Of a stretch of DNA of 64,000 bases, positions 17,088 to 25,017 are shown in pieces (positions within the stretch are counted from its first letter, which is position 1; every line of letters starts with the position of its first letter). Position numbers and translations under genes: made by a program. The notes under the pieces are model-generated. The model searched no databases. It saw only the letters and a list, made by a program, of their open reading frames with translations, and was not told where the DNA came from. This stretch comes from Streptomyces koelreuteriae (GTDB taxonomy: Bacteria > Actinomycetota > Actinomycetes > Streptomycetales > Streptomycetaceae), in assembly GCF_018604545.1 (NCBI RefSeq), contig NZ_CP075896.1, positions 1,240,001 through 1,304,000 on the forward strand, given 5' to 3'.

Positions 17088-18293
17088 ATGGCGCGACTCG
17101 CCCAGACCGCCGGTCTGACGGACATCCAGCAGGAGATCCTGTCCACCGTCCGGGACTTCGTGGACAAGGAGATCATCCCGGTCGCCACGGAGCTGGAGCA
17201 CCGCGACGAGTACCCCCAACAGATCGTCGACGGGCTGAAGGAGTTGGGCCTGTTCGGCCTGATGATTCCCGAGGAGTACGGGGGTCTGGGCGAGTCTCTC
17301 CTGACGTACGCGCTGTGCGTAGAGGAGATCGCCCGCGGGTGGATGTCGGTGTCCGGCATCATCAACACCCACTTCATCGTGGCGTACATGCTCAAGCAGC
17401 ACGGGACGCAGGAACAGAAGGACCATTTCCTGCCGAGGATGGCCGCGGGCGACATCCGCGGCGCGTTCTCGATGTCGGAGCCGGCCCTCGGCTCGGACGT
17501 CTCGGCGATCACGTCGAAGGCGGTGCGGGACGGCGAGGAGTACGTCCTGAACGGCCAGAAGATGTGGCTGACGAACGGCGGAACGTCGTCGCTGGTGGCC
17601 GTTCTGGTCCGAAGTGACGAAGGTCACCCCGAGGGCACCGCGCCCCACAAGTCGATGACGACCTTCCTCGTCGAGAAGGAGCCCGGCTTCGGCGAGGTCC
17701 GCCCCGGTCTCACCATCCCGGGGAAGATCGACAAGATGGGTTACAAGGGTGTCGACACCACCGAACTCATCATGGATGGCCTGCGGATTCCTGCGGATCG
17801 TGTGCTCGGCGGGGTCACCGGCCGTGGTTTCTACCAGATGATGGACGGCGTCGAGGTCGGGCGCGTCAACGTGGCGGCACGTGGCTGCGGCGTCGCTCAG
17901 CGTGCGTTCGAACTGGGCGTCCGGTACGCGCAGCAGCGTCACACCTTCGGAAAGGCGATCGCCCAGCACCAGGCGATCCAGTTCAAGCTGGCCGAGATGG
18001 CTACCAAGGTCGAGGCCGCGCATGCGATGATGGTGAATGCAGCTCGCAAAAAGGACTCCGGTGAGCGAAACGACCTCGAGGCTGGGATGGCGAAGTACCT
18101 CGCCTCCGAGTACTGCAAGGAGGTCGTCGAGGACGCCTTCCGGATCCACGGCGGCTACGGCTTCTCCAAGGAGTACGAGATCGAGCGCCTCTACCGCGAG
18201 GCTCCGATGCTGCTCATCGGTGAAGGTACCGCCGAGATCCAGAAAATGATCATCGGTCGGCGACTGCTCGAAGAGTATCGATTCCAGGGCTAG
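17088..18293 (+). CDS. mcd: Acyl-CoA dehydrogenase, probable methylsuccinyl-CoA dehydrogenase
   Basis: FAD-dependent oxidation of methylsuccinyl-CoA to mesaconyl-CoA is inferred from its place in the complete ethylmalonyl-CoA operon. The 401-residue protein has normal acyl-CoA dehydrogenase architecture: helical N-terminus (FVDKEIIPVATELEHRDEYP), AFSMSEPALGSD FAD region, the central beta domain, QRHTFGKAIAQHQAIQFKLAEM, and FRIHGGYGFSKEYEIERLYREAP. The catalytic base is Glu379 in LLIGEGTAEIQ. Characterised proteobacterial Mcd proteins are about 550 residues with an extra N-terminal part, absent here. The start is 2 bases after the mch stop. A hairpin ends the operon. Confidence 0.9.
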   Translation: MARLAQTAGLTDIQQEILSTVRDFVDKEIIPVATELEHRDEYPQQIVDGLKELGLFGLMIPEEYGGLGESLLTYALCVEEIARGWMSVSGIINTHFIVAYMLKQHGTQEQKDHFLPRMAAGDIRGAFSMSEPALGSDVSAITSKAVRDGEEYVLNGQKMWLTNGGTSSLVAVLVRSDEGHPEGTAPHKSMTTFLVEKEPGFGEVRPGLTIPGKIDKMGYKGVDTTELIMDGLRIPADRVLGGVTGRGFYQMMDGVEVGRVNVAARGCGVAQRAFELGVRYAQQRHTFGKAIAQHQAIQFKLAEMATKVEAAHAMMVNAARKKDSGERNDLEAGMAKYLASEYCKEVVEDAFRIHGGYGFSKEYEIERLYREAPMLLIGEGTAEIQKMIIGRRLLEEYRFQG

Positions 18294-18303
18294 ATGTCCG
18301 GAT

Positions 18304-18340
18304 ACGGGGTGTTTTCTTGGAGAAGAAGATCACACCCCGT
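18304..18340 (+). terminator. Hairpin between the ethylmalonyl-CoA operon and psd
   Basis: Outer stem ACGGGGTGT/ACACCCCGT (9 bp) encloses an inner stem TTCTT/AAGAA with a GGAG loop. It begins 10 bases after the mcd stop and has no U tract. A possible psd promoter -10 (TACGAT, 18400-18405) follows, which suggests that psd-pssA has its own transcript. Confidence 0.55.
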
Positions 18341-18463
18341 CAGCACTCTTCAGCCGCCGACTCGGCTGCCTGGCTTACCCAGTTACGGTCCCGAGCCGCT
18401 ACGATCGCCGGAAAGCCGCCGTCCCCCGTCAGAGTGCGGCCTCATCCGCTACGAAGGTCATCC

Positions 18464-19120
18464 ATGCCCCACAGCCAAACCTCTGCACCACGCGACAGCC
18501 GGGCCGGCGTACGCCTCGCGCGCGGAGCATCGCCGTGGCTTCTTCCGACCGTCGCCACCGCAGCCCTCAGCCTGGCCCGTGCCCGGCGCTCCGGCGCCGC
18601 CAAGGCCGTCGCCGTTCCCGCCACCGCGCTCGCGGCGGGGATGCTGTGGTTCTTCCGCGACCCCGAGCGCGAGATCACGCAGGGCCGGGTCATCTCGCCC
18701 GCCGACGGTGTGGTGCAGAGCATCATGCCGTGGAAGGACGGCCGCACCCGCGTCGCGATCTTCATGAGCCCGCTCAACGTGCACGTCAACCGCGCGCCGC
18801 TGGCCGGCACGGTGACGTCGGTCGAGCACATCCCCGGTGGCTTCGTTCCCGCCTTCAACAAGGAGAGCGAGAACAACGAGCGGGTCGTGTGGCACTTCGA
18901 CACCGAGCTCGGCGACATCGAGATGATCCAGATCGCCGGCGCGGTCGCCCGTCGCATCGTTCCCTACGTGCCCCAGGGCACCAAGGTCGAGCAGGGCGAG
19001 CGGATCGGCCTGATCCGTTTCGGTTCGCGTGTGGACATCTACCTGCCCGAGGGCGTGGAGGTAGACGTCGAGGTCGGTCAGAAGACCGTGGCTGGGGTGA
19101 CTCGCATTGACCGTGATTGA
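18464..19120 (+). CDS. psd: Phosphatidylserine decarboxylase
   Basis: Decarboxylates phosphatidylserine to phosphatidylethanolamine at the membrane. It is the short (218-residue) archaeal/actinobacterial type. A hydrophobic N-terminal segment lies at about 24-65, then FRDPER (64-69), the substrate-binding ISPADGVVQSI, FMSPLNVHVNR and the self-cleavage site IRFGSRVD, where Ser188 becomes the pyruvoyl prosthetic group. ATG at 18464 has GAAGGT upstream; an upstream in-frame extension looks non-coding. The pssA start overlaps its 3' end by 14 bases. Confidence 0.92.
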   Translation: MPHSQTSAPRDSRAGVRLARGASPWLLPTVATAALSLARARRSGAAKAVAVPATALAAGMLWFFRDPEREITQGRVISPADGVVQSIMPWKDGRTRVAIFMSPLNVHVNRAPLAGTVTSVEHIPGGFVPAFNKESENNERVVWHFDTELGDIEMIQIAGAVARRIVPYVPQGTKVEQGERIGLIRFGSRVDIYLPEGVEVDVEVGQKTVAGVTRIDRD

Positions 19121-19958
19121 TCCTGATACCAAGGTCGGCTGGGTCCCGGAGGCCGACGAGGTGGACGAAGAAGAGGAGATGCCTCTCTCTCTTCGCCTCT
19201 CGATAGCGGACACCCTCACGCTCGGCAACGCCACGTGCGGCTTCATGGCGGTGTACTTCACCACCACCGGCATCCTGATCCCGCACCTCACGGGCGACGA
19301 CGCGGGCATGGCCCGCAACAGCGCGGCCACGGCCGTGATACTGATGCTGTGCGCGGCGGTCTTCGACCTGTTCGACGGCCTCGTCGCCCGCAAGCTGCGG
19401 TCGTCGCCGATGGGCGCGGAGCTGGACAATCTCTCCGATCTGATCAGCTTCGGTTTGGCGCCCGCGTACTTCGTGCTCGTGTACGGCATGGTCGCGCGGG
19501 ACGCGCATGAGCGGGTCGCGGCGGTGGGCGCGATCGTGGTGCTGCTGGCGGTGGTGCTGCGGCTTGCGCGGTTCTCGTGCGTCACCGTGAAGGACGGGAC
19601 GTTCCAGGGCATGCCGTCGCCGTTCGGTGCCCTGACGGTCGTGTCGATCGTGCTGCTGGAGCTGCCCTTCGTGGCGACGCTGCTGGCGATCCTGGGTACG
19701 GCGTGGCTCATGGTGAGCCGGGTCGAGTACCCGAAGCCGCGGGGGCGGCTCGCCGTGGCGATGCTGTCGTGGATCGTGCTGAGCATGGGGCTGCTGGCGG
19801 CGTGGGCGTTCGACGCGCCGAGCGGACAGCTGCTGCTGCAGACGGGGTGCGCGCTTCAGCTGGTCATGGGTGCGGTGATTCCGCTGTTCGCGACGGCCCG
19901 GCGGGTGAACAACTTCCGCGGCAGCCGGCGCGAGGCGCGGGCGGCGCAGCTTCCGTAG
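19107..19958 (+). CDS. pssA: CDP-diacylglycerol-serine O-phosphatidyltransferase
   Basis: Integral membrane enzyme making phosphatidylserine from CDP-diacylglycerol and serine, the substrate for Psd. The 283-residue protein has a charged N-terminus (DEVDEEEE), several membrane helices and a complete CDP-alcohol phosphotransferase motif: D87xxD90-G91xxA94-R95, G103xxxD107xxxD111. TTG at 19107 is six bases after GGGGTGA; GTG at 19113 is an alternative. Overlap with psd indicates translational coupling. Confidence 0.92.
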   Translation: MTVIDPDTKVGWVPEADEVDEEEEMPLSLRLSIADTLTLGNATCGFMAVYFTTTGILIPHLTGDDAGMARNSAATAVILMLCAAVFDLFDGLVARKLRSSPMGAELDNLSDLISFGLAPAYFVLVYGMVARDAHERVAAVGAIVVLLAVVLRLARFSCVTVKDGTFQGMPSPFGALTVVSIVLLELPFVATLLAILGTAWLMVSRVEYPKPRGRLAVAMLSWIVLSMGLLAAWAFDAPSGQLLLQTGCALQLVMGAVIPLFATARRVNNFRGSRREARAAQLP

Positions 19959-19972
19959 CGTCTGACTCTTGT

Positions 19973-20009
19973 GAAGGGCCCCGGACCGGGATTCGGTCCG
20001 GGGCCCTTC
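19973..20009. terminator. Bidirectional terminator between pssA and glycerate kinase
   Basis: A perfect 16-bp stem (GAAGGGCCCCGGACCG and its complement) with a 5-base loop GGATT lies between the stop codons of two convergent genes, 14 bases after pssA and 6 bases after the kinase gene on the other strand. Confidence 0.88.
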
Positions 20010-20015
20010 GCCGTT

Positions 20016-21176
20016 TCAGCTCAGGAAGTCCCTGGCGATGCGTTCTGCCACGCGTTCCAGGATCGGGCCCGCCTCGGCGATGCACTTCGCCACGTCCGGC
20101 TCGGCGTCCGTCAGGGGGTAGGCGCGGCGGAAGCCGGAGCGGCCCAGGACCTCCGGGGGGAGGGCGAGGCGGCCGCAGACCGCCACGACGTCCTTGCCGG
20201 CGGCGCGGGCCGCCGCGGCGACGCCTGCCGGGGCCTTGCCGTGCAGGGTCTGTTCGTCGAGGGAGCCCTCGCCGGTGATCACCAGATCGGCACGGTCCAG
20301 CGCGGGTGCGAAGCCCAGGACGTCGAGCATCACCTCGATGCCGGGGCGGAAGCGGGCGCCCAGCAGCAGGGCGCCGTAGCCGATGCCGCCGGCCGCGCCC
20401 GCGCCGGGCGAGGCGGCGTACTCCGCGGCCTTCGGACCGACCGGCCCCTCCAGCACCTTCGCGAAGTGCGCGAGGGCGGTGTCCAGGGCGGCCACGTCGT
20501 CCGGGGAGGCGCCCTTCTGCGGGCCGTAGACCGCGGGCGCGCCCTTCGGGCCGGTCAGCGGGTTGTCGACATCGCTGGCGAGGACCAGTTCGATCTCGGT
20601 GAGGCGCGGGTCGAGGCCCGACAGATCGGCGGTGGCCAGATCGGCGAGGCCGCCGCCGCCCGGCGGTACCGGCTCGCCGTCGGCGTCCAGGAACCGGGCG
20701 CCCAGGGCGGACAGCATTCCGGCGCCACCGTCGGTGGTGGCGCTGCCGCCGACCCCGAAGACGATGCGGCGGGCACCGGCGTCCAGGGCGGCCCGCAGCA
20801 GTTCGCCGGAGCCGTACGTGGAGGCCGTGAGCGGGGCGAAGACGCCGGCGGGCAGCCGCTGGAGTCCGCTCGCCTCGGCCATCTCCACGACCGCGGTGTC
20901 CTCGCGCAGCGCGAACGCCGCCGTCACCTCACCCCCGAGGGGGCCGGCGACCCGTACCTCCCGGCGCTCGAACCCGGCCGCGACCGCCGCGGCCACGGTG
21001 CCGTCGCCGCCGTCGGCCACGGGCAGCGCCTCGACCTCGAGGTGCGGCACGGCCCGGCGCAGCCCGGCCGTCACCCGCTCGGCGACCTCCACGGCCGTCA
21101 GCGACCCCTTGAACTTGTCCGCGGCGACGAGCACCCGCTGCGTCGATCGGGTACCGCTCACTGCAGCGTCCGCCAC
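20016..21176 (-). CDS. Glycerate kinase (GlxK/GarK family)
   Basis: Phosphorylates D-glycerate with ATP to 2- or 3-phosphoglycerate; feeds glyoxylate-derived carbon into glycolysis. The 386-residue protein carries the family signatures VLVAADKFKGSLTAVEVAE (near 15-33), LPVADGGDGTV, GVGGSATTDGGAGML and LVITGEGSLDEQTLHGKAPAGVAA. GTG at 21174-21176 has GGGGAG five bases upstream. It is divergent from the ADP-ribosylglycohydrolase gene. A link to the neighbouring ethylmalonyl-CoA pathway, which handles glyoxylate, is possible but not shown by operon structure. Confidence 0.92.
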   Translation of the reverse strand: MADAAVSGTRSTQRVLVAADKFKGSLTAVEVAERVTAGLRRAVPHLEVEALPVADGGDGTVAAAVAAGFERREVRVAGPLGGEVTAAFALREDTAVVEMAEASGLQRLPAGVFAPLTASTYGSGELLRAALDAGARRIVFGVGGSATTDGGAGMLSALGARFLDADGEPVPPGGGGLADLATADLSGLDPRLTEIELVLASDVDNPLTGPKGAPAVYGPQKGASPDDVAALDTALAHFAKVLEGPVGPKAAEYAASPGAGAAGGIGYGALLLGARFRPGIEVMLDVLGFAPALDRADLVITGEGSLDEQTLHGKAPAGVAAAARAAGKDVVAVCGRLALPPEVLGRSGFRRAYPLTDAEPDVAKCIAEAGPILERVAERIARDFLS

Positions 21177-21335
21177 TTGCACTCCCCTTGCTCTCCGGGC
21201 CCTCACGCACGTCAGGGCCAGTCGCGCCGCTGTGACCTTAACCGGAGGACGCCCCGGCCGTCAGCATCTGCCCGACTCCTGGACCGGCGGCCCCGCGGCC
21301 TCGGGCGACCCCGCGGAAACGGGTAGACCGTAACC

Positions 21336-22406
21336 ATGACCCTCGTCGACACCGAAGCAGCGCTCGCCGACCGCATCCACGGCGGCTGGCTGGGCCGCAT
21401 CGCGGGAAACATGCTCGGCAAACCGGTCGAACAGGGCGAGGTCTGGACACGGGACCGCATCGATCGCTACCTCCGGCAGGCCGCCGCCCTTCCCCTGACC
21501 GACTATCTGCCCGAGCCCATCGGCGACGACGAGACCGCGCTGCGGCCCGAGTGGCGCCAGTGTGTGCGCGGCCGGATCCACGGAAGCTGCCGTGACGACG
21601 ACGTCGACTACGCGATCCTCGGCCTCGACCTGCTGGAGACCCACGGCTTCGGCTTCAGCACCGAGCAGGTCGGCGACCTGTGGCTGCTGCGGCTGCCGTA
21701 TCTCCAGACGTTCACCGCCGAACGGGCCGCGTACCGCAATCTGGCCGACGGGCTCAAGCCGCCGCTGACGGCGACGTACGACAATCCGTACCAGGAGTGG
21801 ATCGGGGCGCTGATCAGGGCCGACATCTACGGCTGGACCAGCCCGGGCCTGCCGCGGCGGGCCGCCTCGCTGGCCCGGCGGGACGCGGTGCTGTCGCACA
21901 CCGGCAACGGGGTCTACGGGGCGATGTGGGCGGCGGCGCTGATCTCGGCGGCGTTCACGGAACCCACCGTGCGCGGCGCCGTCGACCAGGCCCTGACCGT
22001 GATCCCGGCGAGCAGCCGGCTGGCCCGCACGGTGCGCCGGGTGGTATCCCTGCACGACACCCGGATGTCCTGGGAGGACACGCTGACCACGGTCGCCGAG
22101 GAGACCGCCGGGATGGGCTGGATCCACACCGTTCCCAATGCCGCCGTCCTCACCGCCGGGCTGCTCTACGGCGACGGCGACTTCACGCGCACCATCACCC
22201 TGACCGTCCGCGGCGGTCTGGACACCGACTCCAACGGCGCGACCGCGGGTTCGGTGGCGGGCGTGTTCGGCGGGGCGGCCGCCATCCCCGAGCACTGGAA
22301 GGCTCCGCTGGAGGACACGGTCCGCAGTGCGGTGTTCGGCTTCGACGGGGTGCGGATCAGCGAGCTGGCGGAGCGGACGCTACGGCTGGCGGAGTCGGCG
22401 GCCTGA
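21336..22406 (+). CDS. ADP-ribosylglycohydrolase family protein (ARH/DraG)
   Basis: A dinuclear-Mg2+ hydrolase family that removes ADP-ribose from proteins or cleaves related glycosides. The 356 residues include RIHGGWLGRIAGNMLGKPVE near the N-terminus, RDDDVDYAILGLDLLE (acidic metal ligands near 89-92) and the C-terminal GGLDTDSNGATAGSVAGVFGG, the second metal half-site. Substrate unknown. The ATG lacks an obvious strong ribosome site. It lies near a sirtuin and a Nudix hydrolase; a macro-domain gene is 22 kb away. Confidence 0.88.
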   Translation: MTLVDTEAALADRIHGGWLGRIAGNMLGKPVEQGEVWTRDRIDRYLRQAAALPLTDYLPEPIGDDETALRPEWRQCVRGRIHGSCRDDDVDYAILGLDLLETHGFGFSTEQVGDLWLLRLPYLQTFTAERAAYRNLADGLKPPLTATYDNPYQEWIGALIRADIYGWTSPGLPRRAASLARRDAVLSHTGNGVYGAMWAAALISAAFTEPTVRGAVDQALTVIPASSRLARTVRRVVSLHDTRMSWEDTLTTVAEETAGMGWIHTVPNAAVLTAGLLYGDGDFTRTITLTVRGGLDTDSNGATAGSVAGVFGGAAAIPEHWKAPLEDTVRSAVFGFDGVRISELAERTLRLAESAA

Positions 22407-22693
22407 GCGCGGGGAACCGGCCATTCCCGGGCGGGTGCGGAGCCGGGACCCTTCTTCCGCTTCGGGAAACGGGGCTCGTGGGGTCGGTATCGGCCACGGC
22501 TTTCGGGTGCTGCCGACCGTTCCGCTTGAAAGTGCTTCCCTTCGACTGATTCCGGCCACTTGCTCATCGCCCGATGATGTCGATCAAACCCGACCGTAAA
22601 GTGATCTGTCCGTCGGCCCAGTCGATCATTTCCAGTCACCTCACCCCGTCCGCGTCCTTACGCCTCGCGCCTGACAGAAAGCGTCTGCTTGTC

Positions 22694-23209
22694 ATGTCTC
22701 GTCTCAGAGCTGCCCTGCGTGCCACCGCCTCCGCGGCCGTCCTGACCGGCGCGGTGCTCACCGCGCCGCAGGCCGTCGCCGTCGAACAGCCCTCGGTAGC
22801 GCTCTCGGCGCAGGCCGACGCCGGGACCGTGGCTCTCGCACAGGCCGACCCGGCGGCCGCCGCGGCCGCGGCCAACGTCTGCGGCACCGGCTACACGCTG
22901 CGGAAGGGCGTTCCGCTGCCCCTCGGCACCGAACCCTCCCAGCGCCTGGCGACCCTGTTCTCCTACGAGAACGGCGGCAAGGGCTGCGTCATCCTGGACA
23001 ACAACGTCGGCAAGGCGCAGTACATGTACGTCCAGGTCTGCAAGGTGGGCGGCACGGCCTGCGACAAGGACTCGGGCAGCTTCAGCGAGTACGCGGGCCC
23101 GGTGCGCGTCTCCAGCTTCGCCTGCGCCCCGGTGACCGCCAAGATGGGCTCGACCTCCGGCAGCCTCTACATCGACTACAAGTCCGAGTACGTCTTCCCC
23201 TGCGGCTGA
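22694..23209 (+). CDS. Small secreted protein of unknown function
   Basis: A 171-residue exported protein. The N-terminus MSRLRAALRATASAAVLTG...APQAVA is a Sec signal peptide, followed by an Ala-rich linker (ADPAAAAAAANVC). The mature part has six cysteines, and about 100 residues end in YIDYKSEYVFPCG, suggesting a compact disulfide-stabilised domain. I do not recognise a family. The start has only a weak ribosome site; the preceding 287 bases hold no other gene. It is followed 28 bases later by the Nudix gene, perhaps with its own promoter. Confidence 0.75.
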   Translation: MSRLRAALRATASAAVLTGAVLTAPQAVAVEQPSVALSAQADAGTVALAQADPAAAAAAANVCGTGYTLRKGVPLPLGTEPSQRLATLFSYENGGKGCVILDNNVGKAQYMYVQVCKVGGTACDKDSGSFSEYAGPVRVSSFACAPVTAKMGSTSGSLYIDYKSEYVFPCG

Positions 23210-23237
23210 GCCGGCGTCCGGTGGCTACCCTGCCCCC

Positions 23238-23732
23238 ATGACCACCTCTGCTGACTTCGCCGCCTACATCGCGTCCCTGCCTCGCGTCCTGGCCGGCGCC
23301 GCCGCGCTGTTCCGGGACGGCGAGGGCCGGGTCCTGCTCGTCGAGCCCAACTACCGGGAGGGCTGGACGCTGCCCGGCGGCACGATCGAGTCCGACGACG
23401 GCGAGACCCCGCGGCAGGGCGCGCGGCGCGAGACGGCCGAGGAGATCGGCCTGGACCGTGAACTCGGCCGGCTGCTGGCGGTGGACTGGGTGCACGGCCC
23501 GGGGCGTCCGCCGCTGGTGGCGTATCTGTACGACGGCGGGGTGCTCGGCGAGGACGCCTTCAAGGCGATCCGCCTCCAGGAGGAGGAGCTGCTGTCCTGG
23601 CGGCTCGTACCCCGCGAGGAACTGACCGACTACCTCCCGGGCGCCCTCGGCCGCCGTGTCCTCACCGCCCTGGACGTCCTGGCGGACGGCTCGGGCACGG
23701 CGGAGCTGGAGAACGGCCACCGGGTCGGCTGA
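23238..23732 (+). CDS. Nudix hydrolase
   Basis: A 164-residue pyrophosphohydrolase of the Nudix family; substrate (nucleotide, ADP-ribose or other) not assignable. The Nudix box is GGTIESDDGETPRQGARRETAEEIGL. The REUxEExGU half is perfect, but the loop between the first glycine and the first glutamate is two residues longer than the canonical GX5E. C-terminal hydrophobic strands and EEELLSWRLVPREELTDYL are typical. It lies 65 bases before the sirtuin gene on the same strand. Confidence 0.9.
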   Translation: MTTSADFAAYIASLPRVLAGAAALFRDGEGRVLLVEPNYREGWTLPGGTIESDDGETPRQGARRETAEEIGLDRELGRLLAVDWVHGPGRPPLVAYLYDGGVLGEDAFKAIRLQEEELLSWRLVPREELTDYLPGALGRRVLTALDVLADGSGTAELENGHRVG

Positions 23733-23797
23733 CCGGGCTCGGCGCGTCCCTCGGATATCCGTTCGCCCCGAACGGCCCGGCGTCCTACCCTCGGCTC

Positions 23798-24529
23798 ATG
23801 GCCAAGCCCCTCGTCGCGCTCCTCACCGGGGCCGGTATCAGCACCGACTCCGGGATCCCGGACTACCGCGGGCCGAACGGGCTGTGGCGGCGGGACCCGG
23901 AGGCCGAGAAGCTCGTGACGTACGAGTACTACATGGGCGACCCGGAGATCCGGCGGCGGTCGTGGCAGATGCGGCGCAAGAACCGCACGCTGCAGGCCGA
24001 GCCCAACGCCGCCCATCGGGCCATCGCCGACCTGGAGGGGTCGGGGGTACCGGTGCGGGTGATCACGCAGAACGTGGACGGGCTGCACCAGCTCGCCGGG
24101 ATGCCCGCCCGCAAGGTCCTCGAACTGCACGGCACGGCACGGAGTTTCGTCTGCACCGGCTGCCACGCCCGCGGCCCGATGCGGGACGCCCTCGCCCGGG
24201 TCGAGGCCGGTGAGGACGATCCGCCGTGTCTGGAGTGCGGCGGTGTCCTGAAGTCCGCGACGGTGATGTTCGGCGAGCGGCTCGACCCCGTCGTCCTCGG
24301 CGAGGCGGCCGCCATCAGCAAGGCCTGCGAGGTCTTCGTCGCCGTCGGCACGAGCCTGAAGGTCCAGCCCGCCGCCGGCCTCGCGGGTGTCGCCGCCGAC
24401 CACGGCGCCCGTCTGATCATCGTCAACGCCGAGCCGACACCGTACGACGAGCGCGCCGACGAGCTCGTACGGGAACCCATCGGAACGGCCCTGCCCGAAC
24501 TGCTGCGGAGCCTCGGCGACGCCGCCTAG
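23798..24529 (+). CDS. cobB: NAD-dependent protein deacylase (sirtuin, CobB type)
   Basis: Removes acetyl/acyl groups from lysines with NAD, yielding O-acetyl-ADP-ribose; known in bacteria for controlling acyl-CoA synthetases. In its 243 residues GAGIS (11-15), GIPDYRGPNGLW, TQNVD (90-94), the catalytic His111 in LELHG and a zinc site of Cys119/Cys122 and Cys144/Cys147 are all present. FGERLD and GTSLKVQPAAG complete the NAD pocket. It converges with ogt so tightly that both stop codons share the bases CTAG. From memory, it corresponds to CobB2 of S. coelicolor. Confidence 0.95.
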   Translation: MAKPLVALLTGAGISTDSGIPDYRGPNGLWRRDPEAEKLVTYEYYMGDPEIRRRSWQMRRKNRTLQAEPNAAHRAIADLEGSGVPVRVITQNVDGLHQLAGMPARKVLELHGTARSFVCTGCHARGPMRDALARVEAGEDDPPCLECGGVLKSATVMFGERLDPVVLGEAAAISKACEVFVAVGTSLKVQPAAGLAGVAADHGARLIIVNAEPTPYDERADELVREPIGTALPELLRSLGDAA

Positions 24530-25008
24530 AACAGCGCGGCCCCGCTCTCGAACTCCAGCAGCCTGCGCTTGCGGTCCAGGCCGCCGCCGTAGCCCGTGAG
24601 GCTGCCGTTGGCGCCGACGACGCGGTGGCAGGGGACGATGATGCCGACGGGGTTGCGGCCGTTGGCGAGGCCGACCGCGCGGGAGGCGGTGGGGGTGCCG
24701 AGGGTGGCGGCGAGTTGGCCGTAGGTGCGGGTCTCGCCGTAGGGGATGCGGCTCAGTTGCTCCCAGACGGTGCGCTGGAACGGGGTGCCCGTCAGGCGGA
24801 GTTCGACGGTGAACTCCTTGAGGTCGCCCGCGAAGTACGCCTCGAGTTGTTCCTCCGCCTCCGCGAACAGGGTGTCGTCGCGCGGGCCGAAGGTCTCCTC
24901 CGGCGGGCGGTGGCGCTGGTCGGTCATGTAGAGGCCGCACAGCACTCCGTCGTCGGCGACGAGGGTGAGGGGGCCGTAGGGACTGTCGGTCACGGTGTGG
25001 TGCTTCAT
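24526..25008 (-). CDS. ogt: Methylated-DNA-protein cysteine methyltransferase
   Basis: Suicide repair protein that transfers the methyl group from O6-methylguanine or O4-methylthymine to its own cysteine. The 160 residues carry the helix-turn-helix region GETRTYGQLAATLGTPTASRAVGLANGRNP and the acceptor motif IIVPCHRVVG with Cys127. Standard length for Ogt. It is nine bases downstream of the Ada-AlkA fusion gene on the same strand, forming an alkylation-repair operon. Its stop overlaps the sirtuin stop on the other strand. Confidence 0.95.
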   Translation of the reverse strand: MKHHTVTDSPYGPLTLVADDGVLCGLYMTDQRHRPPEETFGPRDDTLFAEAEEQLEAYFAGDLKEFTVELRLTGTPFQRTVWEQLSRIPYGETRTYGQLAATLGTPTASRAVGLANGRNPVGIIVPCHRVVGANGSLTGYGGGLDRKRRLLEFESGAALF

Positions 25009-25017
25009 CGAACATCC

